From assembly GCA_009924095.1 (NCBI GenBank), contig RFSG01000017.1:1-36365 (forward strand): 36,365 nucleotides of DNA. The letters are read 5' to 3'. A model generated the notes under the pieces. That model worked only from the letters and a program-made list of their open reading frames with translations, was not told the origin of the DNA and searched no databases. The position numbers and the translations under genes are program-made. This DNA comes from Sphingobacteriia bacterium. Its GTDB lineage: Bacteria > Bacteroidota > Bacteroidia > J057 > RFSG01. Positions 1-6,985 of this stretch are shown in pieces. Each line of letters starts with the position of its first letter. Positions within the stretch are counted from its first letter, which is position 1.

Positions 1-178
1 TTACCATGGAAGGATCCACCTCGATTTTTACAATTTTTCGATTGGCTGTAGCAATTACTTTCACCATTCCCCCACCAGATTCTCCATTAACCGTAATTTG
101 GCTTAACTGTTGCTGAGCCTCAGCTAATTCTTTTTGTAGTTGCTGGAATTTTCCAAACAAGTCTGTAAAGTTGAACAT
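1..178 (-). CDS. ybaB: YbaB/EbfC family nucleoid-associated protein (5' part only)
   Basis: Only the N-terminal 59 codons are in the window; the gene runs off the left edge. The translation starts MFNFTDLFGKFQQLQKELAE and continues through a glutamine-rich helix into a beta segment with GESGGGMVKV and then NRKIVKIEVDPSMV. This is the usual pattern of the small dimeric YbaB/EbfC DNA-binding proteins: an N-terminal coiled-coil helix, a glycine turn, then a strand carrying V-x-V-D-P. Members are about 100-110 residues, so roughly half is seen. It would act in the cytoplasm binding DNA, and the gene is often found near recR or dnaX in other bacteria; that neighbourhood is outside the window. The start is the ATG complementary to 176-178. 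No Shine-Dalgarno sequence is visible upstream. Confidence 0.85.
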   Translation of the reverse strand, partial: MFNFTDLFGKFQQLQKELAEAQQQLSQITVNGESGGGMVKVIATANRKIVKIEVDPSMV

Positions 179-273
179 ACAAACATGAAGTTACGCAAAG
201 TTTAAAATTCAACTCTGTTTAGAAAATTAAAAAGTATCCAGAAAACAAAATGAATATGTTTCTGAAAGAAATT

Positions 274-867
274 TTACAACAAATTTTTGATTGCGGTCAA
301 AAATTCCTCACTGGTAACGGATGTTCTGGGGCTGAAAGAAGCAACAACTTTTCCTTCCTTATTAACGATAAATTTTTGAAAATTCCAGGTCACTTCTTGA
401 TCAAGACTTCCATTCTGACTCTTTTGGGTTAAATATTGATAAATAGGATGCATATCATTACCCTTAACTGAAATTTTAGAAAAAAGAGGGAAGGTTACTC
501 CATAATTTTTAGTACAAAAACTTTGAATTTCGGCATCTGTACCCGGTTCCTGACCCATAAAGTTATTAGCTGGAAATCCCAATACTTCTACTCCTTTACT
601 TTTATATTGAAGATAAAAGGCTTCGATGTCTTTATACTGTGGGGTGTTACCACATTTTGAAGCCACATTAACAAAAACTAATACCTTTCCTTTAAATTCA
701 GATAGATTCCTGGATTTTCCTGTAATATCTTTTACGGTAAAATCATAAATTGATTTATTGGTTTCTATGATGGTTCCAGAAGGAATAGCTGTTCCTGAAT
801 GTAATTTTTGATTATACCAAAGTAGGACACAAACAGAAATGGCAAGAATTATTAGGAAGATTTTCAT
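274..867 (-). CDS. Glutathione peroxidase family protein (2-Cys, probably thioredoxin-dependent), membrane-anchored or exported
   Basis: A 197-residue peroxidase reducing hydrogen peroxide or lipid hydroperoxides. A hydrophobic N-terminal stretch (residues 2-18) acts as signal or anchor. The peroxidatic Cys is at about 72 in NVASKCG, a second Cys at about 118 in SFCTKNYG fits the resolving Cys of the thioredoxin-dependent subgroup, and Trp161-Asn162 in TWNFQKF supply two of the catalytic tetrad. The position that is normally Gln (FPCNQF in most homologues) reads FPANNF here, so Gln is replaced by Asn102. I chose the Met before KIFLII because it gives a basic n-region and hydrophobic core. An upstream in-frame ATG at 921 has an AAGGA-like sequence before it and would add 18 residues, so the start is not certain. 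It stands alone, divergent from comM and downstream of nothing on its strand in view. Confidence 0.88.
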   Translation of the reverse strand: MKIFLIILAISVCVLLWYNQKLHSGTAIPSGTIIETNKSIYDFTVKDITGKSRNLSEFKGKVLVFVNVASKCGNTPQYKDIEAFYLQYKSKGVEVLGFPANNFMGQEPGTDAEIQSFCTKNYGVTFPLFSKISVKGNDMHPIYQYLTQKSQNGSLDQEVTWNFQKFIVNKEGKVVASFSPRTSVTSEEFLTAIKNLL

Positions 868-1055
868 TTCGTATAAGGTTAGATTTATACTGTTACAAAC
901 TAATCCATTAAATAATTCCATTTCCCATCCTTAAATTGTCGGGGCGGATATAATTCCAGAAAATCAATGGGTTAGGTAAATCCTAATAAAAATAAGGTAC
1001 ATCGGTAAGAGAAAAATCAGGCGCAAATTTCCGAAAAGGAATCAATGGTAATGAG

Positions 1056-1063
1056 TTCATTTG
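1056..1063 (+). promoter_or_regulatory. Putative -7 promoter box of comM (one mismatch)
   Basis: TTCATTTG fits the Bacteroidota -7 consensus TAnnTTTG except for its second base. It is followed by exactly four bases (TTTT) and then the comM ATG, the same geometry seen in front of neuB, gpsA, aspS, scpA, metG and the SDR gene at 6986. No convincing -33 TTG was found. Confidence 0.4.
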
Positions 1064-1067
1064 TTTT

Positions 1068-2614
1068 ATGCTCGTCAAAACCTATGGAAGTGCTGTGTAT
1101 GGGGTAAATGCTTGTACCATTACGGTTGAAGTGAATGTAGGCGGTGGATTTGGGTATGTAATGGTAGGATTACCAGATAATGCAGTCAAGGAAAGTAAGG
1201 AAAGAGTATTTACTGCATTAAAGCATAATGGGTTTGAGATTCCTCGTCATAAAATTACCATCAATATGGCTCCTGCTGATATTCGGAAAGAGGGGACTTC
1301 CTATGACCTAACCATTGCTCTAGGTGTACTGGCAGCCTCTGGGCAATTAGATCCAGAAATAGTCTCTCGATATGTAATTATGGGGGAACTTTCTCTTGAC
1401 GGAAAACTACAAAACTACAACCTGTAAAAGGAGCATTACCAATTGCCATTCAAGCAAGGAAAGAAGGATTTATAGGTTTGTTATTACCAGAAGCCAATGC
1501 AAATGAAGCCAGTATTGTATCTAATCTAGAGGTTATTCCTATATCAGCGCTAAAGTCGGCAGTAGATTTTTTAAATGGAAATACCATTATTCCCCCGGCA
1601 CAACAAAATACAAGGGAATTATTTGCTGCACACAACCACCAGTATGATCTGGATTTTGCAGATGTAAGAGGTCAGGCGAGTGTGAAAAGAGCTATGGAAG
1701 TTGCAGCTGCCGGGGGGCATAATCTTATTTTAATAGGTCCTCCCGGAGCAGGAAAAACAATGCTGGCAAAACGACTACCCACCATTCTTCCTCCGATGAC
1801 TATATCTGAAGCATTAGAGACAACAAAGATTCACTCAGTAGCTGGTAAAATGGGAAATCATGCATCCTTAATTTCAATCCGTCCATTTAGATCTCCTCAT
1901 CACACTACCAGTGATGTTGCCTTAGTTGGCGGAGGGAGTATCCCTCAGCCTGGGGAAATTAGTCTTGCCCATAATGGAATTCTTTTTTTAGATGAGTTGC
2001 CGGAATTTAAGCGGGCTGTTTTAGAAGTATTGCGACAGCCCTTAGAAGATCGGTGTGTGACAGTTTCTCGCGCAAGATTTTCCGTGGTTTACCCCGCAAA
2101 CTTTATGCTCATCGCCAGTATGAATCCCTGTCCGTGTGGATTCTACAATCATCCTGAAAAAGAATGTTTATGCGGTCCTCAAGGCGTTCAAAGATATTTG
2201 TCGAAAATATCAGGACCCTTATTGGATAGAATAGATTTACATGTGGAAGTAACGCCCGTTCCGTTTGATGAATTATCGTCTAAAGCGGGTGGAGAAAAAA
2301 GTGAAAATATTCGGAATAGGGTAATTGAAGCCCGGGATCGTCAGATCATTCGATTTAAGGAAGCTGGAGAAATTCATCATAATGCCATGATGCCCTCCAG
2401 ACTCGTGCGTACGATTTGTGAACTAGATACAGCCTCAGAAAAACTTTTAAAAGTTGCGATGACTCGATTGGATTTATCCGCCAGAGCATATGATAGAATT
2501 TTGAAAGTATCTAGAACAATAGCAGATTTAGATAATTCAGATGCTATTAAACCCGAACATATTGCAGAAGCCATCCAATATAGAAGCTTAGATAAAGAAG
2601 GGTGGGCGGGATAA
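1068..2614 (+). pseudogene. comM: YifB/ComM family Mg-chelatase-like AAA+ ATPase, frameshifted
   Basis: ComM is a hexameric AAA+ helicase that drives branch migration during integration of transforming DNA in the cytoplasm. The N-terminal part (MLVKTYGSAVYGV, VGLPDNAVKESKERV) reads in one frame and stops at 1425-1427 after GELSLDGKLQNYNL. The rest continues two bases over with PVKGALPIAIQARKEG and contains the Walker A motif GPPGAGKT (about 1736-1759), the Walker B region GILFLDELPEF, and the Cys-rich loop MNPCPCGFYNHPEKECLCG. The break coincides with a perfect 8-bp tandem duplication at 1403-1418. Removing one copy restores an uninterrupted 512-residue protein, the normal family length. As written, the product would be a 119-residue fragment without the ATPase. 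Either a real recent mutation, a reversible slippage state, or an assembly error. Confidence 0.9.
1403..1418 (+). repeat. 8-bp perfect tandem duplication inside comM
   Basis: AAAACTAC occurs twice back to back (1403-1410, 1411-1418) and is followed by AA, so a third copy begins but is not completed. The insertion of 8 bases shifts the comM frame and creates the stop at 1425. Excising either copy rejoins ...DGKLQ to PVKGA in frame. Confidence 0.95.
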
Positions 2615-2672
2615 GTTTTATTTAAGGAAGAGATTTAAATATTTATTTAAAACCCATTAAAACAATATAATT

Positions 2673-2697
2673 AATAATTAATCCTTGATTAATTATT
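2673..2697. other. AT-rich perfect hairpin downstream of comM
   Basis: AATAATTAATC and its exact inverse complement are separated by the 3-base loop CTT, giving an 11-bp stem. It lies in the 159-bp gap between comM and the AHSA1 gene. It has only two G:C pairs at most and no T-run after it, so it is a weak terminator candidate; it might instead be a protein-binding palindrome. Confidence 0.4.
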
Positions 2698-2773
2698 GTG
2701 AACTCAAAATTAAAATTAGGAAAACACAAATAAAACCCATTAATTTAAACAGAAAAAAAATGCGATCAGTCTT

Positions 2774-3213
2774 ATGAGTTTAAATTTCAATTTAGCGGTA
2801 TCCAAATCAATACACGTAAAAGCAACTCCTGCAAGAGTTTGGGAGGTATTAACAACACCTGCTATTATAAAAAATATTTGTATGGAACCGAGACCATTAC
2901 GGATTGGAAGGTAGGAAGTCCAATTGTTTTTCAGGGAGAATATGAAGGCGTAACCTATCGGGATCATGGGGTTATTTTAGAAAACATTCCCTACCAAAAA
3001 TTAATTTATAGTTATTGGAGTAGTTTTTCAGGAACAGAAGATATTCCGGACAATTATTCTGAAGTAGGCTATATATTAATGGAACAGGAAGACCATACCA
3101 CAACGCTAACCTGGGTTCAAAAGGGTTATGTAGATGAAGAAAAAAGAGCTCATTCTGAAAATGGAATGAATGATTTTTTAGAACAGTTGAAACAAATTAT
3201 AGAATCTAATTAA
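2774..3213 (+). pseudogene. AHSA1/SRPBCC domain protein, frameshifted in an A-run
   Basis: The reading frame from ATG 2774 gives MSLNFNLAVSKSIHVKATPA, then RVWEVLTTPAIIK, a typical start of an AHSA1-type START/SRPBCC ligand-binding domain, and then loses sense and stops about 13 codons later. One frame over, the protein continues as KYLYGTETITDWKVGSPIVF and runs to the C-terminal helix (NDFLEQLKQIIESN). The two halves join if the A-run at 2869-2874 had seven instead of six A residues. Repaired, the product is 146 residues, normal for the family. These proteins bind small hydrophobic ligands or act as stress-related cofactors; no specific role can be assigned. Homopolymer sequencing error is a real alternative to a true mutation. 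Confidence 0.8.
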
Positions 3214-3215
3214 AT

Positions 3216-3635
3216 ATGCGGATTATTATACAAAATGGGGTTGCATTAATAGTTGGACTGGTGTTGGGCAGTTTTATCAATATGGGAATAATTATGTTGG
3301 GGGGAAATATTATTCCTCCCCCTCCTGGCACTGATATAACAACAGAAGAGGGATTAAAAGCAAGTATGCATTTATTTGGGATTGAGCATTTTGTTTTCCC
3401 TTTTCTCGCACATGCCTTAGGAACATTTGCTGGAGCCCTTTTTGCTTTCTGGGTTGCAAAAAGTTATCGACTATTTTTTGCATTAATCATTGGCTTTGTC
3501 TTTTTATTGGGGGGCACCTATATGGTATTTGTGTTACCCTCTCCCATTGGGTTTAATATTATTGATTTGGTTTTTGCTTATATCCCAATGGCATACCTGG
3601 CAACCCGATGTGTGCCTGTTAAAATTAATAAATAA
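3216..3635 (+). CDS. Small integral membrane protein of unknown function
   Basis: A 139-residue protein with about four hydrophobic segments: residues 5-28, a middle pair around 58-80 and 86-106, and 112-130. A proline-rich loop (IIPPPPGTD) sits after the first helix and a His-containing segment (GIEHFVFPFLAHALG) leads into the second. I do not recognise a named family beyond uncharacterised Bacteroidota membrane proteins. The start codon lies two bases after the stop of the AHSA1 gene, so the two were almost certainly cotranscribed and may be translationally coupled. Confidence 0.7.
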   Translation: MRIIIQNGVALIVGLVLGSFINMGIIMLGGNIIPPPPGTDITTEEGLKASMHLFGIEHFVFPFLAHALGTFAGALFAFWVAKSYRLFFALIIGFVFLLGGTYMVFVLPSPIGFNIIDLVFAYIPMAYLATRCVPVKINK

Positions 3636-3764
3636 GAATATTGTTTGGAGGAATAATTTTTATGGAATTCAATAACAACTCATAAAACACAAGTTATACA
3701 AGTTAAATAAAAAAAAGCAGGTATTTCTTAATTTGAAAAATCAGATTATTTTACCGACTCATAA

Positions 3765-4757
3765 TCACTCCATCTTCCGTCCTTTCCAATGAAACGCATT
3801 TATTTTTAATTCTTTATGAATTTGTTCAGCAATCCAATCCGGGGCATCTAATTTAATTCCTTGAGAAATACTTTTTAATAAACTTGTTTTGACTAAATAA
3901 ATTCCGGCATTAACAGGAACCGACCATTGCGGCTTTTCGATTATTTCTAATAGTTCATTCGATGTATTTAAAGATAATAAGGCAAATGGTATTGAAATTT
4001 CATGATCAATGGCAACTAATTCTATATCTGCCTGAGAATTAATGGCAGACAAATAAAAGGCTTCAATATTTAAATCCGTTAAAATATCCGCATTAATTAC
4101 CAATACCCAGGGATAATCCGAAGCTAAGTATGCAAGACTACCCCAAGTGCCCAAGGGGGTGTTTTCTTTAAAAAATTCAAATTCAAAAAGTTGAGACCAA
4201 TTGTTTTCTAAATAGGATTGTATTTGTTGGGCCTCATAATGTAACGCTACATGTATTTCTTTAATTCCATAAGGGAATAACCAATTCATTACATTACCAA
4301 TCAATGGGTAATTCCCTACGGGCAATAAAGGTTTGGGGGTTGTATCGGTTAAGGGTCTAAGTCTTTCTCCCCTACCTCCTGCCATTATCCAAACCGCTAC
4401 TGGCAATTTGCATAATTTACCCTCAATTTCCTCAACACCCGTTAATTCTCCTTTTATATTTAGTAAAGGAATTCGTTTTATTCCTTTTTCTAAAAGTGGC
4501 AGATAGGATACATAACTTTTATCCGTATCTAATAGGTGATAAAAATTTTTATTTCCAAAATCTATTGCTGGATTTTCAAGGTTTAATCCGTTTAATAATC
4601 CTCTTCTAATATCTCCATCTGTAAGTGTTGCAACAATTTTTCCGGTGTTTTCAATTAAAAATAAAGTATGACTTTCTTTTCCGTGATTAATTAATTCCCA
4701 GGCACCAGATATAACTTCTTGTGCTGGATACATCCAAGGATATTTAAATGAATTCAT
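3765..4757 (-). CDS. CBS-domain sugar nucleotidyltransferase (PtmE-like)
   Basis: Two CBS-type segments fill roughly residues 1-115 (for example VATLTDGDIRRGLL and RIPLLNIKGELTGVEE). A Rossmann-type nucleotidyltransferase domain follows from about 120, with WIMAGGRGERLRPLTDTTPK as the nucleotide-binding signature, PLLPVGNYPLI, and the metal-binding Asp in WVLVINADILTD. This architecture matches PtmE of Campylobacter, which activates glucosamine-1-phosphate with GTP for legionaminic acid synthesis; the substrate here is inferred from the two upstream genes. Its ATG overlaps the neuC stop by four bases. The C-terminus ends abruptly (FHWKGRKME). If one G of the pair at 3781-3782 is removed, the frame continues DGRWSDYESVK and stops at 3746-3748, so a small frameshift at the end is possible. 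Confidence 0.82.
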   Translation of the reverse strand: MNSFKYPWMYPAQEVISGAWELINHGKESHTLFLIENTGKIVATLTDGDIRRGLLNGLNLENPAIDFGNKNFYHLLDTDKSYVSYLPLLEKGIKRIPLLNIKGELTGVEEIEGKLCKLPVAVWIMAGGRGERLRPLTDTTPKPLLPVGNYPLIGNVMNWLFPYGIKEIHVALHYEAQQIQSYLENNWSQLFEFEFFKENTPLGTWGSLAYLASDYPWVLVINADILTDLNIEAFYLSAINSQADIELVAIDHEISIPFALLSLNTSNELLEIIEKPQWSVPVNAGIYLVKTSLLKSISQGIKLDAPDWIAEQIHKELKINAFHWKGRKME

Positions 4758-5926
4758 GGTTGGGGTAAATCATAAAATGGAATAGGCTCAAATTTAAATG
4801 GAATTTGTGTCTTTAAAATTTGAATAATCTTTTTCGCACTATTTCCATCTCCCCAGGGATTATTGGTTTTTTTACAAAATTGTTTAAAATCCTCAGACAG
4901 AAGTTTATGTATATTATTTAACAATATTTTTTTTGAACCGGCGCAAGAAATAACATTGTCGGGAACTATTCTACCCGACTGGCGAATGCCCCAATTTAAT
5001 ACCGGAGTTTTAAAACCAGCAGCTTCAATAATTCCACTGGATGAATTCCCCAAAATAGCTTTTGCATATTTTAATAATGCAGGATACCAAATATTACCTG
5101 CATTAAGAATTATTTTGGTGGAATCCTGTCTGTTAAAACAAAAATCTTCGATAATTTTTTGAATTTTTTCACCACCCGCATCAGGATGTGGGCTTGTAAA
5201 GATGAGGTATTCCTTTTGGTCTATTAATGCTTCTAATAAAATTTTTAATTCACTAATACCCCCATCTTTTTTCTTTGTTACAGGATGAAAAGTAATTAAT
5301 AAAAATTCCGTTTGAATAGGAAGGTCAAGCCATTTTAACAATGAATTTCTGGAAGGAATATCCACCATTTTTTGAGCATCAATTCCTAAGGAACCTACTG
5401 TAAATATTCGGTTTGGGGGTTGACCCATTTGAATTAATCTTTGTCGGTAAGGTTCAGCGGCCGTAAAATGTAGTTGGCTAAAATGCGAAATGGCATGCCT
5501 CAGCCCTTCGTCCCAGGCGCCAGCTGTGGTTTCGCCACCATATAGATGAATTAAAGGGATATTTAAAAAATAAGCACTGGTAGCTGCTGCAAACATTTCA
5601 TATCTATCCCCCAAAACTAAAATGGCAGTTGGATTTAATTGCTTCCACACTTTGGTAAATTTTTGAATGCCATTTCCTGTTGCAACCGATATATCATCAG
5701 GGGTTGTGGTTTTAGGTAACATTATTACTTCTGCTTTGGGTGAATACCCTGCAGCAAAAATATTTTGTAGGGAATGATTTTGTAGGGAATGATAATGACT
5801 TCCGGTAGTCACCAATAAGATTTCAAATTCTGAATGATTATTAAATTCAACTAAAAGCGGAAGCCATAAACTCCAATCGGCCCGAGATCCACTTACAATT
5901 GCTAATCGGTTAATCGATGGCTTCAT
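4754..5926 (-). CDS. neuC: NeuC/LegG-type UDP-sugar 2-epimerase (hydrolysing)
   Basis: A 390-residue GT-B-fold epimerase that hydrolyses UDP-GlcNAc (or UDP-diNAc-bacillosamine) and releases the 2-epimeric free sugar for the NeuB-type condensation. Recognisable motifs are VSGSRADWSLWLPLL at the N-terminus, VLGDRYEMFAAA, HLYGGETTAGAWDEGLRHAI, FTAAEPYRQRLIQMG and the C-terminal GNSSSGIIEAAGFKTPVLN with RQSGR. The length is normal. The N-terminal region contains the exact repeat HSLQN-HSLQN, encoded by a 15-bp tandem duplication. Its start overlaps the end of neuB by 17 bases, and its stop overlaps the start of the nucleotidyltransferase, so the three are one operon. Whether the product is ManNAc or its 2,4-diacetamido relative cannot be told from sequence by eye. 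Confidence 0.88.
   Translation of the reverse strand: MKPSINRLAIVSGSRADWSLWLPLLVEFNNHSEFEILLVTTGSHYHSLQNHSLQNIFAAGYSPKAEVIMLPKTTTPDDISVATGNGIQKFTKVWKQLNPTAILVLGDRYEMFAAATSAYFLNIPLIHLYGGETTAGAWDEGLRHAISHFSQLHFTAAEPYRQRLIQMGQPPNRIFTVGSLGIDAQKMVDIPSRNSLLKWLDLPIQTEFLLITFHPVTKKKDGGISELKILLEALIDQKEYLIFTSPHPDAGGEKIQKIIEDFCFNRQDSTKIILNAGNIWYPALLKYAKAILGNSSSGIIEAAGFKTPVLNWGIRQSGRIVPDNVISCAGSKKILLNNIHKLLSEDFKQFCKKTNNPWGDGNSAKKIIQILKTQIPFKFEPIPFYDLPQP
5763..5792. repeat. 15-bp perfect tandem duplication inside neuC
   Basis: TTTTGTAGGGAATGA is present twice without interruption (5763-5777, 5778-5792). On the coding strand it duplicates the five codons for HSLQN and keeps the frame. The exact identity of both copies suggests it is recent. 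Confidence 0.95.
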
Positions 5927-6911
5927 ATAATTTATAAGATCGCTTTGCCCGACTTCCCAAAATCAAATGCCATTGTTCGGGACCTATTTTGCCTGTTGCG
6001 GGTCTTAAACAAATTAAATTATCTGCGGTAAATAATTCTCCCTCTTGTACGGGTCTTGAAACATAAATACTTTTTCGAACATACGTTTTGTTTTTTAATT
6101 CCGCTTCTTTTGGCGATTTAATTCCATCCCCAAGGGCAGAGCGAATGTCATTTATGGCAGTTGTTAATTCCTTAAATCCATTAGGATCTAAAGATGCTTT
6201 ATGGTCAGGGCCGGGAAGTGTTCTATCCAGCGTAAAGTGCTTTTCAATAATACAGGCGCCAAGCGCAACAGCCGCAACAGCGCAAATGAATCCTTCGGTA
6301 TGATCTGAATATCCAACGGGCAAACCAAATTGGTTTCGCAAAGTTGGAATAGCCAATAAGTTTGCATCAGAATATTGGGTTGGGTATTCGGTATGACAAT
6401 GCAACAATACCAGTTCACTGGGGGGAGACCCGCCTCCTATTAAAATTTCAATAGCCCGTTTGATTTCATTTGTGGTGGAGATGCCTGTTGATAGCCATAC
6501 CGGCAGTTTCAATCGAGCAATATTTTCTAATAAAACTAAATGATCTATTTCCCCAGAAGGAACTTTAATAACGGGTATTTTTAATTTTTCAACCCATGAC
6601 AAAGCAACCAAATCAAAAATACTGCATAAAAAACCAATTTGATTTTGCTCTGCAACATTTTTAAGATGTTCTAATTGTTCATAAGAGAAGGAATACTTTT
6701 TAAGCATCTCAAACTGATTATGCGTTGAGTCATCAGTTAGTTGGTAAGGAGCTTTTTCCGCAGTGGGTTTAACTAAATGTTCAGGTGAAAATGCTTGAAA
6801 CTTAATCCAGTTGGCCCCACAAGTTTTGGCTGCTTCAATAAGTTTTTCAGCAAGCAGTATATCTCCATTATGGTTAACACCAGCTTCTGCTATGATCTGC
6901 AAGGTTGACAT
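5910..6911 (-). CDS. neuB: NeuB-family nonulosonic acid synthase (sialic/legionaminic acid synthase)
   Basis: A 333-residue enzyme that condenses phosphoenolpyruvate with an N-acetylated mannosamine-type sugar to give a nine-carbon acid. The TIM-barrel domain (about 1-270) carries AEAGVNHNG, NWIKFQAF, PSGEIDH, LHCHTEYPT, PVGYSDHTEG and EKHFTLDRTLPGPDH. The C-terminal SAF (antifreeze-like) domain (about 280-333) contains RKSIYVSRPVQEGE and LRPATGKIGP and normally closes over the active site of the partner subunit. It is the first gene of the operon with neuC and the CBS-nucleotidyltransferase. No CMP-sugar synthetase, acetyltransferase or aminotransferase gene is present next to it, so other pathway genes must lie elsewhere. 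The ATG lies four bases after a TATCTTTA box. Confidence 0.9.
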   Translation of the reverse strand: MSTLQIIAEAGVNHNGDILLAEKLIEAAKTCGANWIKFQAFSPEHLVKPTAEKAPYQLTDDSTHNQFEMLKKYSFSYEQLEHLKNVAEQNQIGFLCSIFDLVALSWVEKLKIPVIKVPSGEIDHLVLLENIARLKLPVWLSTGISTTNEIKRAIEILIGGGSPPSELVLLHCHTEYPTQYSDANLLAIPTLRNQFGLPVGYSDHTEGFICAVAAVALGACIIEKHFTLDRTLPGPDHKASLDPNGFKELTTAINDIRSALGDGIKSPKEAELKNKTYVRKSIYVSRPVQEGELFTADNLICLRPATGKIGPEQWHLILGSRAKRSYKLYEAID

Positions 6912-6915
6912 ACAG

Positions 6916-6923
6916 TAAAGATA
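6916..6923 (-). promoter_or_regulatory. -7 promoter box of the neuB operon
   Basis: On the minus strand the sequence is TATCTTTA (TAnnTTTR), then CTGT, then the neuB ATG. The four-base gap leaves essentially no room for a 5' leader. There is no Shine-Dalgarno sequence in the gap. Confidence 0.6.
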
Positions 6924-6973
6924 GGAGAGGTTAAGATAATACTAGCATTTCTATAAATCCACGCAGGAGTGTG

Positions 6974-6981
6974 TATCTTTA
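6974..6981 (+). promoter_or_regulatory. -7 promoter box of the SDR-ALDH-barrel operon
   Basis: TATCTTTA is followed by AGTC and then ATG at 6986. It is divergent to the neuB box with 50 bp between the two. An AGGAG at 6965-6969 lies upstream of this box and so is probably not transcribed as a ribosome binding site. Confidence 0.6.
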
Positions 6982-6985
6982 AGTC

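Noticed and set aside
250-432. 60-residue open frame on the plus strand inside the glutathione peroxidase gene
   Set aside because: It is antisense to a well-supported gene, has no recognisable domain and a composition dictated by the other strand.
1478-2614. The second half of comM as a separate ATPase gene starting at TTG 1478
   Set aside because: The homology continues upstream of this TTG to the frameshift at 1421, so it is the tail of one broken gene, not an independent gene.
2839-3213. AHSA1-like protein starting at TTG 2839
   Set aside because: The first residues of that frame are out-of-frame noise; the true N-terminus lies in the frame from ATG 2774.
6965-6969. AGGAG as the ribosome binding site of the SDR gene
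   Set aside because: It is upstream of the -7 box and 16 bases from the start codon, so it is probably not in the transcript.
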